DNA of 64,000 nucleotides from Lederbergia citri (GCF_018343625.1 NZ_JAGYPG010000001.1:230342-294341), one strand, 5' to 3'; positions 31,273 through 40,950 are shown, counted from the first letter of the stretch. Numbers and translations are program-made. Notes: generated by a model from the letters alone, not told the origin.

Positions 31273-32118
31273 ATGCTTAGTGATTTAAATAATAAGACCA
31301 AACTTAAAATCTCTTATGCGAAGGCTATATTTTATACGATTACGATTGGATATGCATTAATCTCCATATTTCCTTTCATTTGGTCATTTTATGCATCTTT
31401 GAGACCAGCGGGTGACGTTTTTAAATTTACGTTAGATTTTTCTAATTTAAGCTTTAATAATTATATAGAAATGGCACAAAGCCATCCTATTTGGAAATGG
31501 TATATAAATAGTATTATTGTTGCAGTAGTTGTTACGGTTGGAAATGTTTATATTAACGCAATGGCAGGGTATGCCTTGGCAAGAATTGATTTCCCTGGGA
31601 AAAATATATTATTCCTTACCATAATTGGTATTATGATGATTCCAGGGCAAGTAACAATGATACCGACATTTATGCTGCTGACGAAATTAGGTTTAGTCAA
31701 CACATTAGCCGGTTTATCAATTCCATTTTTATTTTCAAGTTTCAATACCTTTTTAATGAGGCAATTTTTTTTAGCAATTCCAACTTCAATTGAAGAAGCA
31801 GCAGAAATAGACGGATTATCAAGAATTAAAATATTCTTTAAAATTGCTATGCCATTAGCAAAAGCTCCTATATTAACATTAATTATTCTAACTTTTATGG
31901 GAAACTGGAATAGTTTCTTATGGCCAAGCCTACTTTCATCAAGTCAAGATATTTATACTTTACCTGTAGGTCTTTCTACATTATCAAATCAGTATTACTC
32001 ATTCCCTCACCAAGTAATGGCTGGCGCTATGTTTTTAACGATTCCAATGATTATTGTTTATTTTATCTTCCAAAGACAATTTATGGATGGTTTTGCAAAT
32101 ACAGGTAATAAAGAATGA
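31273..32118 (+). CDS. Sugar ABC transporter permease (MalG type)
   Basis: A 281-residue permease with six membrane helices and the EAA loop EEAAEIDGLSRIKIFFKIAM at about 176-195. RBS AAAAGGAG. The C-terminal segment QRQFMDGFANTGNKE matches the 'Q-x-x-[FY]-V-x-G-[LIM]-x-x-G-[AS]-V-K' ending of MalG-type proteins in position, as is common for this family. It completes the membrane channel with the upstream permease. Confidence 0.9.
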   Translation: MLSDLNNKTKLKISYAKAIFYTITIGYALISIFPFIWSFYASLRPAGDVFKFTLDFSNLSFNNYIEMAQSHPIWKWYINSIIVAVVVTVGNVYINAMAGYALARIDFPGKNILFLTIIGIMMIPGQVTMIPTFMLLTKLGLVNTLAGLSIPFLFSSFNTFLMRQFFLAIPTSIEEAAEIDGLSRIKIFFKIAMPLAKAPILTLIILTFMGNWNSFLWPSLLSSSQDIYTLPVGLSTLSNQYYSFPHQVMAGAMFLTIPMIIVYFIFQRQFMDGFANTGNKE

Positions 32119-32177
32119 TGTGATAATAAAACTCTTAACTCAGATATTATTTAACAAAATGAAAAGGTGGCGTTTTT

Positions 32178-32963
32178 ATGAAAATTGGATTGCTGGGATT
32201 ACCAATAGAAGAAACTTTTAAGAAAGCTAGCGAAAAGGGATTGGAATTTGTAGAGTTTAGTATAAATGTAGAGAGTGATGTTGATCATTTTTTGAATGAA
32301 CTCCCAAAAATAGCCGATTGGATGCAAAAGTACAATGTTGGAGTTCAGTCTATTGGCAGATGGGGTTCAGATCGAATTGATCCTGTAGGTAAAATAATCG
32401 AAGGAGAATTACAAAAATCATATCAATTGATTGATGCTGCTCAGAAGTTAAATTGTGAAAATTTTGTTTGTGGATGTAATTATCGTAAAGAAATTTCTTA
32501 TTATGAAAATGTTAATGCCGCAATTGCATATTTTTCAAAGCTTATCGCATATGGGAAAGAGAAGGGAGTAAAGATCTCTACATATAATTGTGATTGGAAT
32601 AATTTTGTAGATAATGAAATGGCTTGGACTATTATTCACGGTTATTTACCAGAATTAAGAATCAAGTTTGACCCATCACATTCTCGATACGGAGGTCGCG
32701 ACTACTTAAAAGAGATGAGAGATTGGGGACATCGTTTTAACCATGTTCATATTAAAGGGTCTGTTATTATAGACGGAAAAAGATTTGACGATCCACCAGC
32801 AGGTTTAGATCAAACAGACTGGAATACTTTTATGGCTATTCTCTATGCTAAAGGATACGAAGGAGGATTAAGCATTGAGCCGCACTCTCATGTTTGGGAA
32901 GGAGAGCTAGGAGAAAAGGGAATAGACTTTACTGTAGAATTTTTAAAAAGATTAGTCATCTAA
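32178..32963 (+). CDS. Sugar phosphate isomerase/epimerase-like TIM barrel
   Basis: A 261-residue protein of the xylose-isomerase-like/AP-endonuclease-2 superfamily. The metal-site segments are recognisable: STYNCDWNNFVDN, IKFDPSHSRYGGRDY, NHVHIKG and GLSIEPHSHVWEGELG, giving the usual Glu/Asp/His/Glu ligands. Members isomerise, epimerise or dehydrate sugars and inositols (for example IolE, IolI, hexulose-phosphate isomerase). Being the last gene of the LacI-controlled operon, it probably handles the first step in the catabolism of the imported sugar. RBS AAAAGGTGG. Confidence 0.8.
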   Translation: MKIGLLGLPIEETFKKASEKGLEFVEFSINVESDVDHFLNELPKIADWMQKYNVGVQSIGRWGSDRIDPVGKIIEGELQKSYQLIDAAQKLNCENFVCGCNYRKEISYYENVNAAIAYFSKLIAYGKEKGVKISTYNCDWNNFVDNEMAWTIIHGYLPELRIKFDPSHSRYGGRDYLKEMRDWGHRFNHVHIKGSVIIDGKRFDDPPAGLDQTDWNTFMAILYAKGYEGGLSIEPHSHVWEGELGEKGIDFTVEFLKRLVI

Positions 32964-33091
32964 TCTATCAAACTATTGAATTTATTTTATTTGGTTAAAG
33001 ATTAATAAAAATCACACTCAATAATAATTCAAGTGAGGAAAAATATGTAGTTTTTCTCCATTAAAAAGCACATAATTGATATTGGCACAAT

Positions 33092-33442
33092 GTTGATTGT
33101 AGCGGAAGGTGTGAGACTCCTGGTCGGCTAAAGGTGGCCACGTCCTGTGGCCAACGCCGACACTAGGACGTCCTGTCCGTCGCGGGAATACGGGGCAGGG
33201 GAAATCCCTCAGATTAGAAAAGCGGAGGCGACTGTTCAGCGTCGTACGAACGGGAGACTTTCCCGCACTGAGATAAAGGAAACACGGTGAGGAACGAACC
33301 GATGTTGACTTATCTTAGGGGAGGGAAGGACTCGTTCGTTAGACGCTAGGAGCCGGAGCTAGACAACGCGCTAAGGCGCCGAGGAAGCTCCCCATACCGC
33401 CCGCGGAAAGCGAACACCTGTAGCGGAAATCAACAGTCCGGA
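33092..33442. repeat. Dispersed GC-rich Bacillaceae repeat
   Basis: A 350-base block much richer in GC than its flanks, beginning TTGATTGTAGCGGAAGGTGT and GAGACTCC and ending CCCGCGGAAAGCGAACACC, TGTAGCGGAAATCAACAG. These end sequences are hallmarks of an abundant intergenic repeat family in Bacillaceae. It includes CGGAGGCGACTGTTCAGC inside. No ORF in it looks like a real protein. It fills the space between the sugar operon and sqhC (32964-33586), where no gene is seen. Confidence 0.75.
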
Positions 33443-33586
33443 TTAGCAGAGCCAATTAAATAAAAAGAAGGAGCATCACCAAAGTCGATTAATACGTTTT
33501 TGGACAGCCCCTTACTGTTTTTTATTATAGTCAGCCTAGAGAATATTTAAGCCTTTTTGCTTAATGGTTAAGGCGAGTATACAAAA

Positions 33587-35464
33587 TTAATATTTCCTCT
33601 CATAATTAGCCAATGCTAATAGCGGAAAAATGTATTTATAGCTATGATAATGAATGTAGAATCCACCACCCATTCCTTGACCGACCGGATAGTCAACAGT
33701 CCAGTCGTCTTTATAAATGGCCTCCATTAAATACCTGATACCAGCTTGGATTTCAGGAGTTGGTTTATCGTGGACTGAAATCAATGTATCTACTGCCCAA
33801 GCTGATTGCGTTACATTGCTTGCTCTTAAAGGGGTATACGTATTGTTGGTATCGCTTTTGCATGACTCGCCCCAACCGCCGTCCTTATTTTGTATGGACT
33901 TTAGCCAATTTACAGCTTTTTGAATGGTAGGGTTACTCCCATCTTCTCCTAATGCCATTAGACCCGTTATCGCGGCCCATGTTCCGTAAATATAACAAAT
34001 TCCCCAGCGCCCATACCATGATCCATCTTTTTCTTGATTATTCAATATCCATTCTTTCCCTCTATCTATCATTTTTGTATTCTTAGGCATGTTCGTATAG
34101 TATCCAAGAAATTCAAGTGTCCTACCTGTTAAATCGGCACTGCTCGGGTCCGCCAGTAAAAATCTTGCTCCTTCAATTGGTAATAGGTTAAATATTTTTT
34201 TGTCTACATTTTTTTCAAAGGCGGGCCAACCACCATCTGAATTTTGCATAGAGGTCACCCAATATACGCCTTTATCCCATGAATGACGATATCGTGAATG
34301 CTGTTGAACATAAGGGGAAATAGCTCTTAACGATGCTGTCGTATCATCAACATCTGGTTCAATTGTATTAATATCTGAAAAGCCCCATCCTCCTGGAGGA
34401 ATCCCCGGATTATGAATGGCCCAATCTCCATATTTATCTTGCTGTCTGCTAAGTAAATATTCATTTGCTTTAACTAACGTTAGATCGTCTGTAGCAACCC
34501 CGGCTCTTTGCAGAGTAAAACTGATTAATGAAGTGTTCCAAACGTTGGCTGTAGTATATTGCATGTGTGTATGCCCGTCAATTTTGCATTTCATCGCCTT
34601 TAACCCTCTGACTGCTTTGACGATGAGAGGATCTTTCCGTGAATGTCCTAGCGACATTAAAGCAAAAATCATTAAAAACGTAGCGCTGAAATAACTATAA
34701 AAAGTTCCATCAGGTTCTATACGATCAAGCATATATTGTTTTGCCCGTTGGATAGCTAGAGAGTGTATATGCTGAGGTAATCCAATTATACTTTTAATCC
34801 CTTGTTCAATGGTTGAAAAAAAGCTTTTTGATTCTCGAGTTTCTGTCCAATCGAATAAGTCTTCAGATCTTGAAACATATAAATCTGATAAATCGGGGCT
34901 CTTTTTTGTTTTTTTACTATACTTATTAGCTCCTAAAATCATCAGCGGTGCTAAATTAGCCCTTCCAAATGAGGAAATATCAAAAAAGTTAATTGGAAAA
35001 GAAGGAGGTAAAAGTATGAATTCTACAGGTATTGGGAAGTGAGTCGTTTTTGGAGTTTGTCCGGTCAATGCAAGCATGACTTTCGTAAACATATGCGCCT
35101 TTTCAATACCGCCATGTGCTACTATATATTCCTTCGCCTTACGTAGTGGTTCATCTTTTTTTGTATAATACCCTGAGTAAAGAAGTGCATAATAGGACTC
35201 TGCGGTCGGGGTCACATTTCCCTCATCCTCATCGTAAAATAACTTCCATGAACCATTTTTTTCTTGCTTGCTTAAAATTCTTTCTGTTAATTCCATGATT
35301 AACTCTTCATCATTTATTCCTAATGTTCTTAATAAAATAATCATGTAAGCATCTGTCGATATCCCGGTATCAAATGGATAACCCCAAGATCCATCTGACA
35401 ATTGGTCATTATGAAGTGTATTTACAATATGTTTAAGATGTTGATTTACATGATGCTTCTTCAC
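33587..35464 (-). CDS. sqhC: Squalene-hopene cyclase family: sporulenol synthase
   Basis: A 625-residue terpene cyclase of the size of B. subtilis SqhC (about 630). It has multiple QW-type repeats (DGSWGYP, KNGSWKLF, DGGWPAFE, DGSWYGRW, DGGWGES) and the catalytic acid motif DVDD at 371-374 within EPDVDDTTASL. SqhC cyclises tetraprenyl-curcumene to sporulenes in the spore envelope. The start is GTG 35464 after AAGGGAG. The gene is divergent from the DUF2515 gene. Hopene synthesis from squalene is the alternative reading; the spore-former context and length favour sporulenol. Confidence 0.85.
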   Translation of the reverse strand: MKKHHVNQHLKHIVNTLHNDQLSDGSWGYPFDTGISTDAYMIILLRTLGINDEELIMELTERILSKQEKNGSWKLFYDEDEGNVTPTAESYYALLYSGYYTKKDEPLRKAKEYIVAHGGIEKAHMFTKVMLALTGQTPKTTHFPIPVEFILLPPSFPINFFDISSFGRANLAPLMILGANKYSKKTKKSPDLSDLYVSRSEDLFDWTETRESKSFFSTIEQGIKSIIGLPQHIHSLAIQRAKQYMLDRIEPDGTFYSYFSATFLMIFALMSLGHSRKDPLIVKAVRGLKAMKCKIDGHTHMQYTTANVWNTSLISFTLQRAGVATDDLTLVKANEYLLSRQQDKYGDWAIHNPGIPPGGWGFSDINTIEPDVDDTTASLRAISPYVQQHSRYRHSWDKGVYWVTSMQNSDGGWPAFEKNVDKKIFNLLPIEGARFLLADPSSADLTGRTLEFLGYYTNMPKNTKMIDRGKEWILNNQEKDGSWYGRWGICYIYGTWAAITGLMALGEDGSNPTIQKAVNWLKSIQNKDGGWGESCKSDTNNTYTPLRASNVTQSAWAVDTLISVHDKPTPEIQAGIRYLMEAIYKDDWTVDYPVGQGMGGGFYIHYHSYKYIFPLLALANYERKY

Positions 35465-35587
35465 AATAACAACTCCCTTATAGGTCTATATCCATATACA
35501 TATTCCACAAAAAAAAGAAAGGACTCTCTATGGGGGTGATCCATTATTTTATTTCTGAAAAAGACTAAACGTATTCCTGAAAAACTA

Positions 35588-36676
35588 ATGCTATTAAAAT
35601 CCGAATTAATCAAAAAGCAAAGGAGGATCCCCGTTAACGAGAAGTTCTTGACGTTGGAAGAAAAGGGAATACTGGAAACTATTCGTCTCCAAACAGCCCG
35701 ATGGAATGTCAATAACGTAACGAGAACAAAAGCTTATCTTGATTTTTTTTGTAGCTACCCAGATATTCATTGGGCATTTCTAGGTCATATGGTCTCAAGA
35801 AATGGCGGCTGGAATATGACTGATTTAAAAGGAGATATTGTTTCCAAACTTATGAATGATGAAACAAAAAATGTGTTTTTTTCATTTTTGGAGCGTGGAA
35901 ATTGGTTGATTTTTCAGGATGCATTTCCGCAATTTTTATTGTATTCGGAGAGTGTAAAAAGAAATAAAAATTTATTTTATCTGTTACCGTATTTAAACGT
36001 ATCGGTTTTTATGGAAGTCATTTGGGAGTTTTATTGGAGTTTCCAGGATCGCTACGTTCTTGCCATCGCTCAAGTTATAAATGAACAAAGCTATTTGGAG
36101 CATCGGATTATCCATAATCCAAAATATAAAGATAAAGTATTGAATTCGCTTCAGTTTTTATTACAAGACTTTTTATCTGTTAATCATATTTTATTTCCTT
36201 TTTATGATGATAAAACGATTGCCTTATTGGGGCAGACTCTCCAACAATTTGATTCACTGCATGAAAGAATCATGCTTGGAAAAAGATTATATCGAATCCT
36301 TTTTCATGACAGAGAGCAATTCGAGAAATTTTTCTATTGGGCCATTTCCAATCCACATACAGGATCGCGAAAAGATTATTGGAAGGATGTCTTTAATGAT
36401 ATTAATGAAGGGGTACCTGGAAAATACACACGGCGTCTAAATAAATGCAAATTAAAAAGTGGTGAGCCGAAATTGTATAGTCCAGTACTTAAAATAGCGT
36501 GGGCGAATGTTAAGCACCCCAAAGCAGAAGTGGGTGACTGGTTTACACATTGGAATGTGATTCATTATTTGAAACAAGATGACCAGAAATTTAACGGTGA
36601 AATTGAAGGTGACTACTGTGATGCCTTGGAAAAACTTGAACTCGCAGCAATGGCAAAGAATCTTATCTTTAAATAG
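35588..36676 (+). CDS. DUF2515 family protein (YppC-like)
   Basis: A 362-residue soluble protein that I recognise as DUF2515, represented by B. subtilis YppC. Typical segments are LQTARWNVNNVTRTKAYLDFF, HWAFLGHMVSRNGGWNMTD and NPHTGSRKDYW. Function unknown; the family is limited to Bacillaceae. ATG 35588 has no clear RBS. The frame continues upstream to two consecutive ATT codons at 35543 and 35546, which follow GGGGGTG at 4-7 bases, so the true start may be ATT with 14-15 extra residues (ILFLKKTKRIPEKL). Confidence 0.75.
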   Translation: MLLKSELIKKQRRIPVNEKFLTLEEKGILETIRLQTARWNVNNVTRTKAYLDFFCSYPDIHWAFLGHMVSRNGGWNMTDLKGDIVSKLMNDETKNVFFSFLERGNWLIFQDAFPQFLLYSESVKRNKNLFYLLPYLNVSVFMEVIWEFYWSFQDRYVLAIAQVINEQSYLEHRIIHNPKYKDKVLNSLQFLLQDFLSVNHILFPFYDDKTIALLGQTLQQFDSLHERIMLGKRLYRILFHDREQFEKFFYWAISNPHTGSRKDYWKDVFNDINEGVPGKYTRRLNKCKLKSGEPKLYSPVLKIAWANVKHPKAEVGDWFTHWNVIHYLKQDDQKFNGEIEGDYCDALEKLELAAMAKNLIFK

Positions 36677-37058
36677 ATATAATGCGTATTTCATTATAAT
36701 CATTTTTGCAATATTAATCGGTTCTTCATTAGATTTATATTTTGTCAAAAATAATTATTACGAGTTCCCAATCCGTCCGTTTCCAAATACATTTTCTATT
36801 AATATAGGTTTTACATTGTGCATCCTTCCAGCTGTCACATGGTTGTATTTATTCATAATGAAGAAAATAAACAGATTAGAAAGATTCATAGTAATAATAA
36901 TGATTTGTTTTTTAGTCCCTATAGGTGAACAAGTTTCGGAACATTTAGGCTTATTTCTTCATAGTGAAAAATGGAAGCATAGCTATTCCTCAATAGGGTA
37001 TTTCCTTTATCTAATAATCGTGTGGAAAATATTCCAATGGATGTATAAGAAGAAATAG
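36621..37058 (+). CDS. CBO0543-type small membrane protein
   Basis: ATG 36621 with AAGGTGA upstream overlaps the end of the DUF2515 gene by 56 bases in another frame. The 145-residue protein has four or five hydrophobic segments, with the pattern WQRILSLNRYNAYF, RPFPNTFSINIGFTL and EQVSEHLGLFLHSEKWKHSYS typical of CBO0543-type proteins, a Firmicute membrane family common in spore formers. Function unknown. The overlap suggests coupling to the upstream gene. A stem-loop (GGACG...CGTCC, 37059-37098) follows. Confidence 0.65.
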   Translation: MPWKNLNSQQWQRILSLNRYNAYFIIIIFAILIGSSLDLYFVKNNYYEFPIRPFPNTFSINIGFTLCILPAVTWLYLFIMKKINRLERFIVIIMICFLVPIGEQVSEHLGLFLHSEKWKHSYSSIGYFLYLIIVWKIFQWMYKKK

Positions 37059-37159
37059 GACGCTATCGTATGATGAAAATCATACTGATGACGTCCTTAA
37101 TTTAGTTATGTCAACAATACAATTGACAAATTAACGTTTAGTATTGATTGCTGTACCAC

Positions 37160-37173
37160 TGCAAACGCTTTAT
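37160..37173 (+). promoter_or_regulatory. Possible cre site before mtlA
   Basis: TGCAAACGCTTTAT resembles TGWAANCGNTNWCA with mismatches at the third and the last positions. Its position 50 bases upstream of mtlA is suitable for CcpA control. Confidence 0.4.
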
Positions 37174-37224
37174 CCTTAATACTAAAGTCATATATATTTC
37201 ATAGTGAGAAAGGGGTATTTTATT

Positions 37225-38625
37225 GTGGAACAAAGTAACAATAAACCGGATTTTAAGGTGAAAATTCAAAGGTTTGGCAGTTATTTAAGTGGTATGATAA
37301 TGCCGAATATCGGTGCATTTATTGCTTGGGGTCTTATCACAGCATTATTTATCCCTACTGGTTGGATTCCGAATGAAAGTTTAGCGGAACTTGTAGGGCC
37401 GATGATTACATTTTTGCTTCCACTTTTAATCGGATTCACAGGTGGGCGTTTAGTGTATGATATTCGTGGTGGTGTAGTCGGTGCTACAGCTACGATGGGG
37501 GTTATTGTAGGATCGGATATTCCGATGTTTTTAGGTGCTATGATTATGGGACCTTTAGGCGGATGGGCAATTAAGAAATTTGACAAACTATTCGAAGGGA
37601 AAATAAAATCAGGTTTCGAAATGCTCGTTAATAATTTTTCTGCGGGGATTATTGGCGGTATTTTAACAGTACTTGCTTATATAGGAATAGGTCCTGTCGT
37701 TACGTCATTGAATAAAGTATTGGCAAACGCGGTGCAAGTGATTGTTGATGCAAATTTATTGCCGCTAGCAAGTATATTTATTGAGCCAGGGAAGATATTA
37801 TTCTTAAATAATGCTATAAATCATGGGATTTTGGGCCCAATTGGAATAGAGCAAGCAGCAAATGCTGGTAAATCAATTTTATTCTTATTGGAAACAAACC
37901 CTGGTCCAGGTTTTGGAATTTTATTAGCCTATATTTTCTTTGGAAAAGGAATGGCAAAGCAATCTGCTCCAGGTGCGGCTATCATCCATTTCCTCGGAGG
38001 GATTCATGAGATTTATTTCCCTTATGTATTGATGAGGCCACTTTTAATACTTGCAGCGATTGCAGGTGGTGCAGCAGGAGTATTTACATTTTTAATATTC
38101 GGTGCAGGACTTGTAGCAGCGCCGTCCCCAGGGAGTATCATTGCATTAACATTGATGACTCCGAGAGGCGGATATCTAGGGGTCTTTGCAGGAGTGATTG
38201 TTGCAACAGCAGTATCATTCATAATTTCTGCTATTATATTAAAAACAGCGAAAAATACTGAAGAGGATGATCTTGCTGAGGCAACTGCAAAGACATCTGC
38301 TCTTAAAGGCAAGGAAAGTAGAGCTGCAGAATTTCTTAATACTTCATCTGAAATTAATAAAATAATTTTTGCTTGTGATGCAGGAATGGGTTCAAGTGCA
38401 ATGGGGGCATCCATCTTAAAAAATAAAATACAAAAAGCGGGGATTGATGTTTCTGTTTCTAATACATCTATTAATAATTTGCCTGCAGATGCCGATATTG
38501 TTATAACACATAAGGATTTAACTGATCGTGCAAAAGAAAAGTTGCCGAATGCACAACATATTTCAGTCGATAACTTTTTAAATAGCCCGAGATATGATGA
38601 ACTCGTTAATAATTTGAAAAAATAA
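37225..38625 (+). CDS. mtlA: PTS mannitol-specific EIICB component
   Basis: GTG 37225 is preferred (GAAAGGGG 10 bases upstream). The 466-residue protein has the EIIC membrane domain (about 15-330, including MIMPNIGAFIAWGLITALF and NNAINHGILGPIG) and a C-terminal EIIB domain with the phosphocysteine Cys384 in FACDAGMGSSAMG. The EIIA domain is absent and is supplied by the separate mtlF gene, as in other Bacillaceae. It imports mannitol as mannitol-1-phosphate. Confidence 0.95.
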   Translation: MEQSNNKPDFKVKIQRFGSYLSGMIMPNIGAFIAWGLITALFIPTGWIPNESLAELVGPMITFLLPLLIGFTGGRLVYDIRGGVVGATATMGVIVGSDIPMFLGAMIMGPLGGWAIKKFDKLFEGKIKSGFEMLVNNFSAGIIGGILTVLAYIGIGPVVTSLNKVLANAVQVIVDANLLPLASIFIEPGKILFLNNAINHGILGPIGIEQAANAGKSILFLLETNPGPGFGILLAYIFFGKGMAKQSAPGAAIIHFLGGIHEIYFPYVLMRPLLILAAIAGGAAGVFTFLIFGAGLVAAPSPGSIIALTLMTPRGGYLGVFAGVIVATAVSFIISAIILKTAKNTEEDDLAEATAKTSALKGKESRAAEFLNTSSEINKIIFACDAGMGSSAMGASILKNKIQKAGIDVSVSNTSINNLPADADIVITHKDLTDRAKEKLPNAQHISVDNFLNSPRYDELVNNLKK

Positions 38626-38632
38626 ATATGGA

Positions 38633-38666
38633 AGAGCCTGATTCCAGAAATGGACCAGGCTTTTTA
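38633..38666 (+). terminator. Terminator after mtlA
   Basis: Stem AGCCTG / CAGGCT followed by TTTTTAT. Confidence 0.65.
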
Positions 38667-38698
38667 TACTGCAGCTAATTTATTTATCTAAAAATTAG

Positions 38699-38833
38699 AA
38701 ATGTCTAGCTTCAGCACCTTTGGACTAGCAAACTTTTTCCCTGAGGTAAGTCAAAAGCCAAAATAGGAACGTCGACTAAAATCAGTCACGTCCTATGGTC
38801 TGTACGTCGATTTGCAAGGCGCATACGCATTTC
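38699..38833. repeat. Dispersed intergenic repeat of the TCTAGCT-CAGC type
   Basis: Begins AATGTCTAGCTTCAGCACC and ends AAGGCGCATACGCATTTCTA. This start/end pair is found in a second common intergenic repeat family of Bacillaceae that folds into a long hairpin. The inner part contains GACGT...ACGTC dyads (GAACGTCGACTAAAATCAGT, then CACGTCC). It separates mtlA from mtlR. Confidence 0.55.
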
Positions 38834-38849
38834 TATAGGGTGGTGGAAA

Positions 38850-40949
38850 ATGTATATTACTGCTCGAGAAAAAAATATTTTGGATATTTTGCTTGATCGA
38901 AAAGATGAAATAACAGTTAAGGAATTAGCAAAAATTATTGGTGTCAGTGTAAGGACTATTCATAGAGATTTAAACATTTTAGAGAATACATTGAATGAGT
39001 ATGATATAAAAATTATTAAAAAATCGGGTGTTGGTATTTCTTTACAAGGTAGCCTTGAAAAAATAGAGGAATTAAAATCAAATATATTTTACAGCACTAT
39101 TCGTGACTATACTGTAGAAGAGAGACAAACGATGATTCTATGTATGTTACTTGAATCATCTGGACCAGTGAAACTTACCACTTTGGCGAACGATTTGAGA
39201 GTGACTATCGCTACCATTAGCAATGATTTAACAAATTTGGAAGAGCGATTAGAGCTATTCAATTTATCTCTTGTAAGAAGAAGAGGTTACGGTGTTGAAA
39301 TTGAAGGTTCTGAATCAGCAAAGCGGAGAACGATGAGTTATTTAATTGCTGAAAGCTTGCATGAAGCTGACTTTATGTCGCTTTTAAAATCAAATTCTTT
39401 GGAAAAAACGACGAATGACCAAGATATGATATCTGAACGTCTTTTAGAACTTATCGATAAGGAAAAATTGTTAATCGTAGAAAAGGTTATACAAGAAATA
39501 AAATCTGAACTTTCATTTCCAATCGCGGATAGTGCATATATAGGTATTATTGTTCATCTTGCTTTAGCAGTTGAGCGAGTCATGCAAGGTGAAAATATAA
39601 AAATGGATGAAGTATTTTTGGAAGAATTGCAGAATGCATCGGAATATAAAATTGCTGTAAAAATAATTGATAAATTAAAAGATAAATTCCAAATCGATAT
39701 CCCTATCGCCGAAGTCGGGTTTATAACGATGCATTTACAAGGTGCAAAGCTCAGGCATGATGAAGGGAATATATTAGAAGTATCCGAATTACAAACAGTA
39801 TTGAAGGCGAAGCAATTAATTCAGTACGTTCAACATGAGACCGGCTATGAATTAGCAAGTAACGCTTCACTATTAAGTGGTCTTGTTACCCATTTAAAAC
39901 CAGCTCTTTATAGAATTCAACAAAGAATGGGAATAACAAATCCTTTATTGAAAAAAGTTCGGGAAGATTATGCAGATTTATTTCTTACTGTAAGAACAGC
40001 TGTAAATCAAACATTTCCAGAGCTATCTATACCAGATGAAGAAATTGGATATCTTGTCATGCATTTTGGTGCGGCCATTCTTCAATTAGGGAAAGAAAGC
40101 AAATTAAAGGCATATGTAATTTGTTCGAGTGGTATTGGTACATCTAAAATGCTCGCAACGAGACTCCATCAAGAAATTCCTGAAATTGAAGAGGTCATCA
40201 ATTTATCAATATTTGAATTGAACAAAATGCAGATTGATGAACGAGATCTCATCATTTCTACACTTTATTTGTCACAAAGTCCGAAAGAATACATTCAAGT
40301 AAGTCCGATGTTGACAGAGGAAGAAATTAAACAAGTTCAATCCTGTGTACGGAAAAAGCTGTTATTGAAACAGAATACAACTTCAAAAATACAAAAATCA
40401 CCTAGCGAGATAACAAAAGTAATGTCTGATATACAGTTATACATGGAAGTAACTGTCGATTTACTGTCTAGGTTTTGTTTAACATCTGCTAATGATAGGG
40501 AAACAATAAATAGTTTAATCAATAAAGCTTGCTTGGAATTGACAGAAAAGGGCATTCTTAAAAATGCTCAAACTGTAGATGACGCGCTGTTTATAAGAGA
40601 ATCTATAGGTGGCTTAGGTATACCTGGGACTAAACTCGCCTTATTCCATACACGCCACACTGATATTTTAAAACCAGTATTTCAAATTTATCATCTTAAA
40701 GTACCGCTTCTAATCAAGGCCATGGATCAAACTAATATAAAAGTGAACCGAATCCTTCTTTTATTGGCACCTGATTCATTACATGAACAAGGCTTAGAAG
40801 TACTAAGTTACATTAGCGCTATGATAATTGAAGATGAAAAGAGTATTGAGCTTTTTGAAACTGCTAATGAAACAGCTATTCAATCCTATATGGTAACGAA
40901 ATTTGCACAGTTTACCGAAGAAAAAATCAATGAGTTAAGGAGATTTTAG
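38850..40949 (+). CDS. mtlR: Mannitol operon activator MtlR (PRD regulator)
   Basis: A 699-residue transcription activator. Order of domains: N-terminal HTH (ILDILLDRKDEITVKELAKI), a second HTH (about 85-150), two PTS regulation domains (about 190-410), a GatB-like EIIB domain with Cys425 in YVICSSGIGTSKML, and a C-terminal EIIA-like domain (about 545-695). Phosphorylation at these sites by PTS proteins tunes its activity in relatives. It lies between mtlA and mtlF; mtlF follows after one base, so the regulator is co-transcribed with mtlF and mtlD. Confidence 0.95.
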   Translation: MYITAREKNILDILLDRKDEITVKELAKIIGVSVRTIHRDLNILENTLNEYDIKIIKKSGVGISLQGSLEKIEELKSNIFYSTIRDYTVEERQTMILCMLLESSGPVKLTTLANDLRVTIATISNDLTNLEERLELFNLSLVRRRGYGVEIEGSESAKRRTMSYLIAESLHEADFMSLLKSNSLEKTTNDQDMISERLLELIDKEKLLIVEKVIQEIKSELSFPIADSAYIGIIVHLALAVERVMQGENIKMDEVFLEELQNASEYKIAVKIIDKLKDKFQIDIPIAEVGFITMHLQGAKLRHDEGNILEVSELQTVLKAKQLIQYVQHETGYELASNASLLSGLVTHLKPALYRIQQRMGITNPLLKKVREDYADLFLTVRTAVNQTFPELSIPDEEIGYLVMHFGAAILQLGKESKLKAYVICSSGIGTSKMLATRLHQEIPEIEEVINLSIFELNKMQIDERDLIISTLYLSQSPKEYIQVSPMLTEEEIKQVQSCVRKKLLLKQNTTSKIQKSPSEITKVMSDIQLYMEVTVDLLSRFCLTSANDRETINSLINKACLELTEKGILKNAQTVDDALFIRESIGGLGIPGTKLALFHTRHTDILKPVFQIYHLKVPLLIKAMDQTNIKVNRILLLLAPDSLHEQGLEVLSYISAMIIEDEKSIELFETANETAIQSYMVTKFAQFTEEKINELRRF

Positions 40950-40950
40950 A

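Noticed and set aside
33100..33440. Protein-coding or rRNA-like content in the GC-rich block
   Set aside because: No frame has an RBS or protein-like composition, and the sequence does not match conserved rRNA segments; it fits a known kind of intergenic repeat.
37113..37150. Sigma-A promoter of mtlA from TTGACA at 37123
   Set aside because: No acceptable -10 hexamer lies 16-18 bases downstream, so I do not call it.
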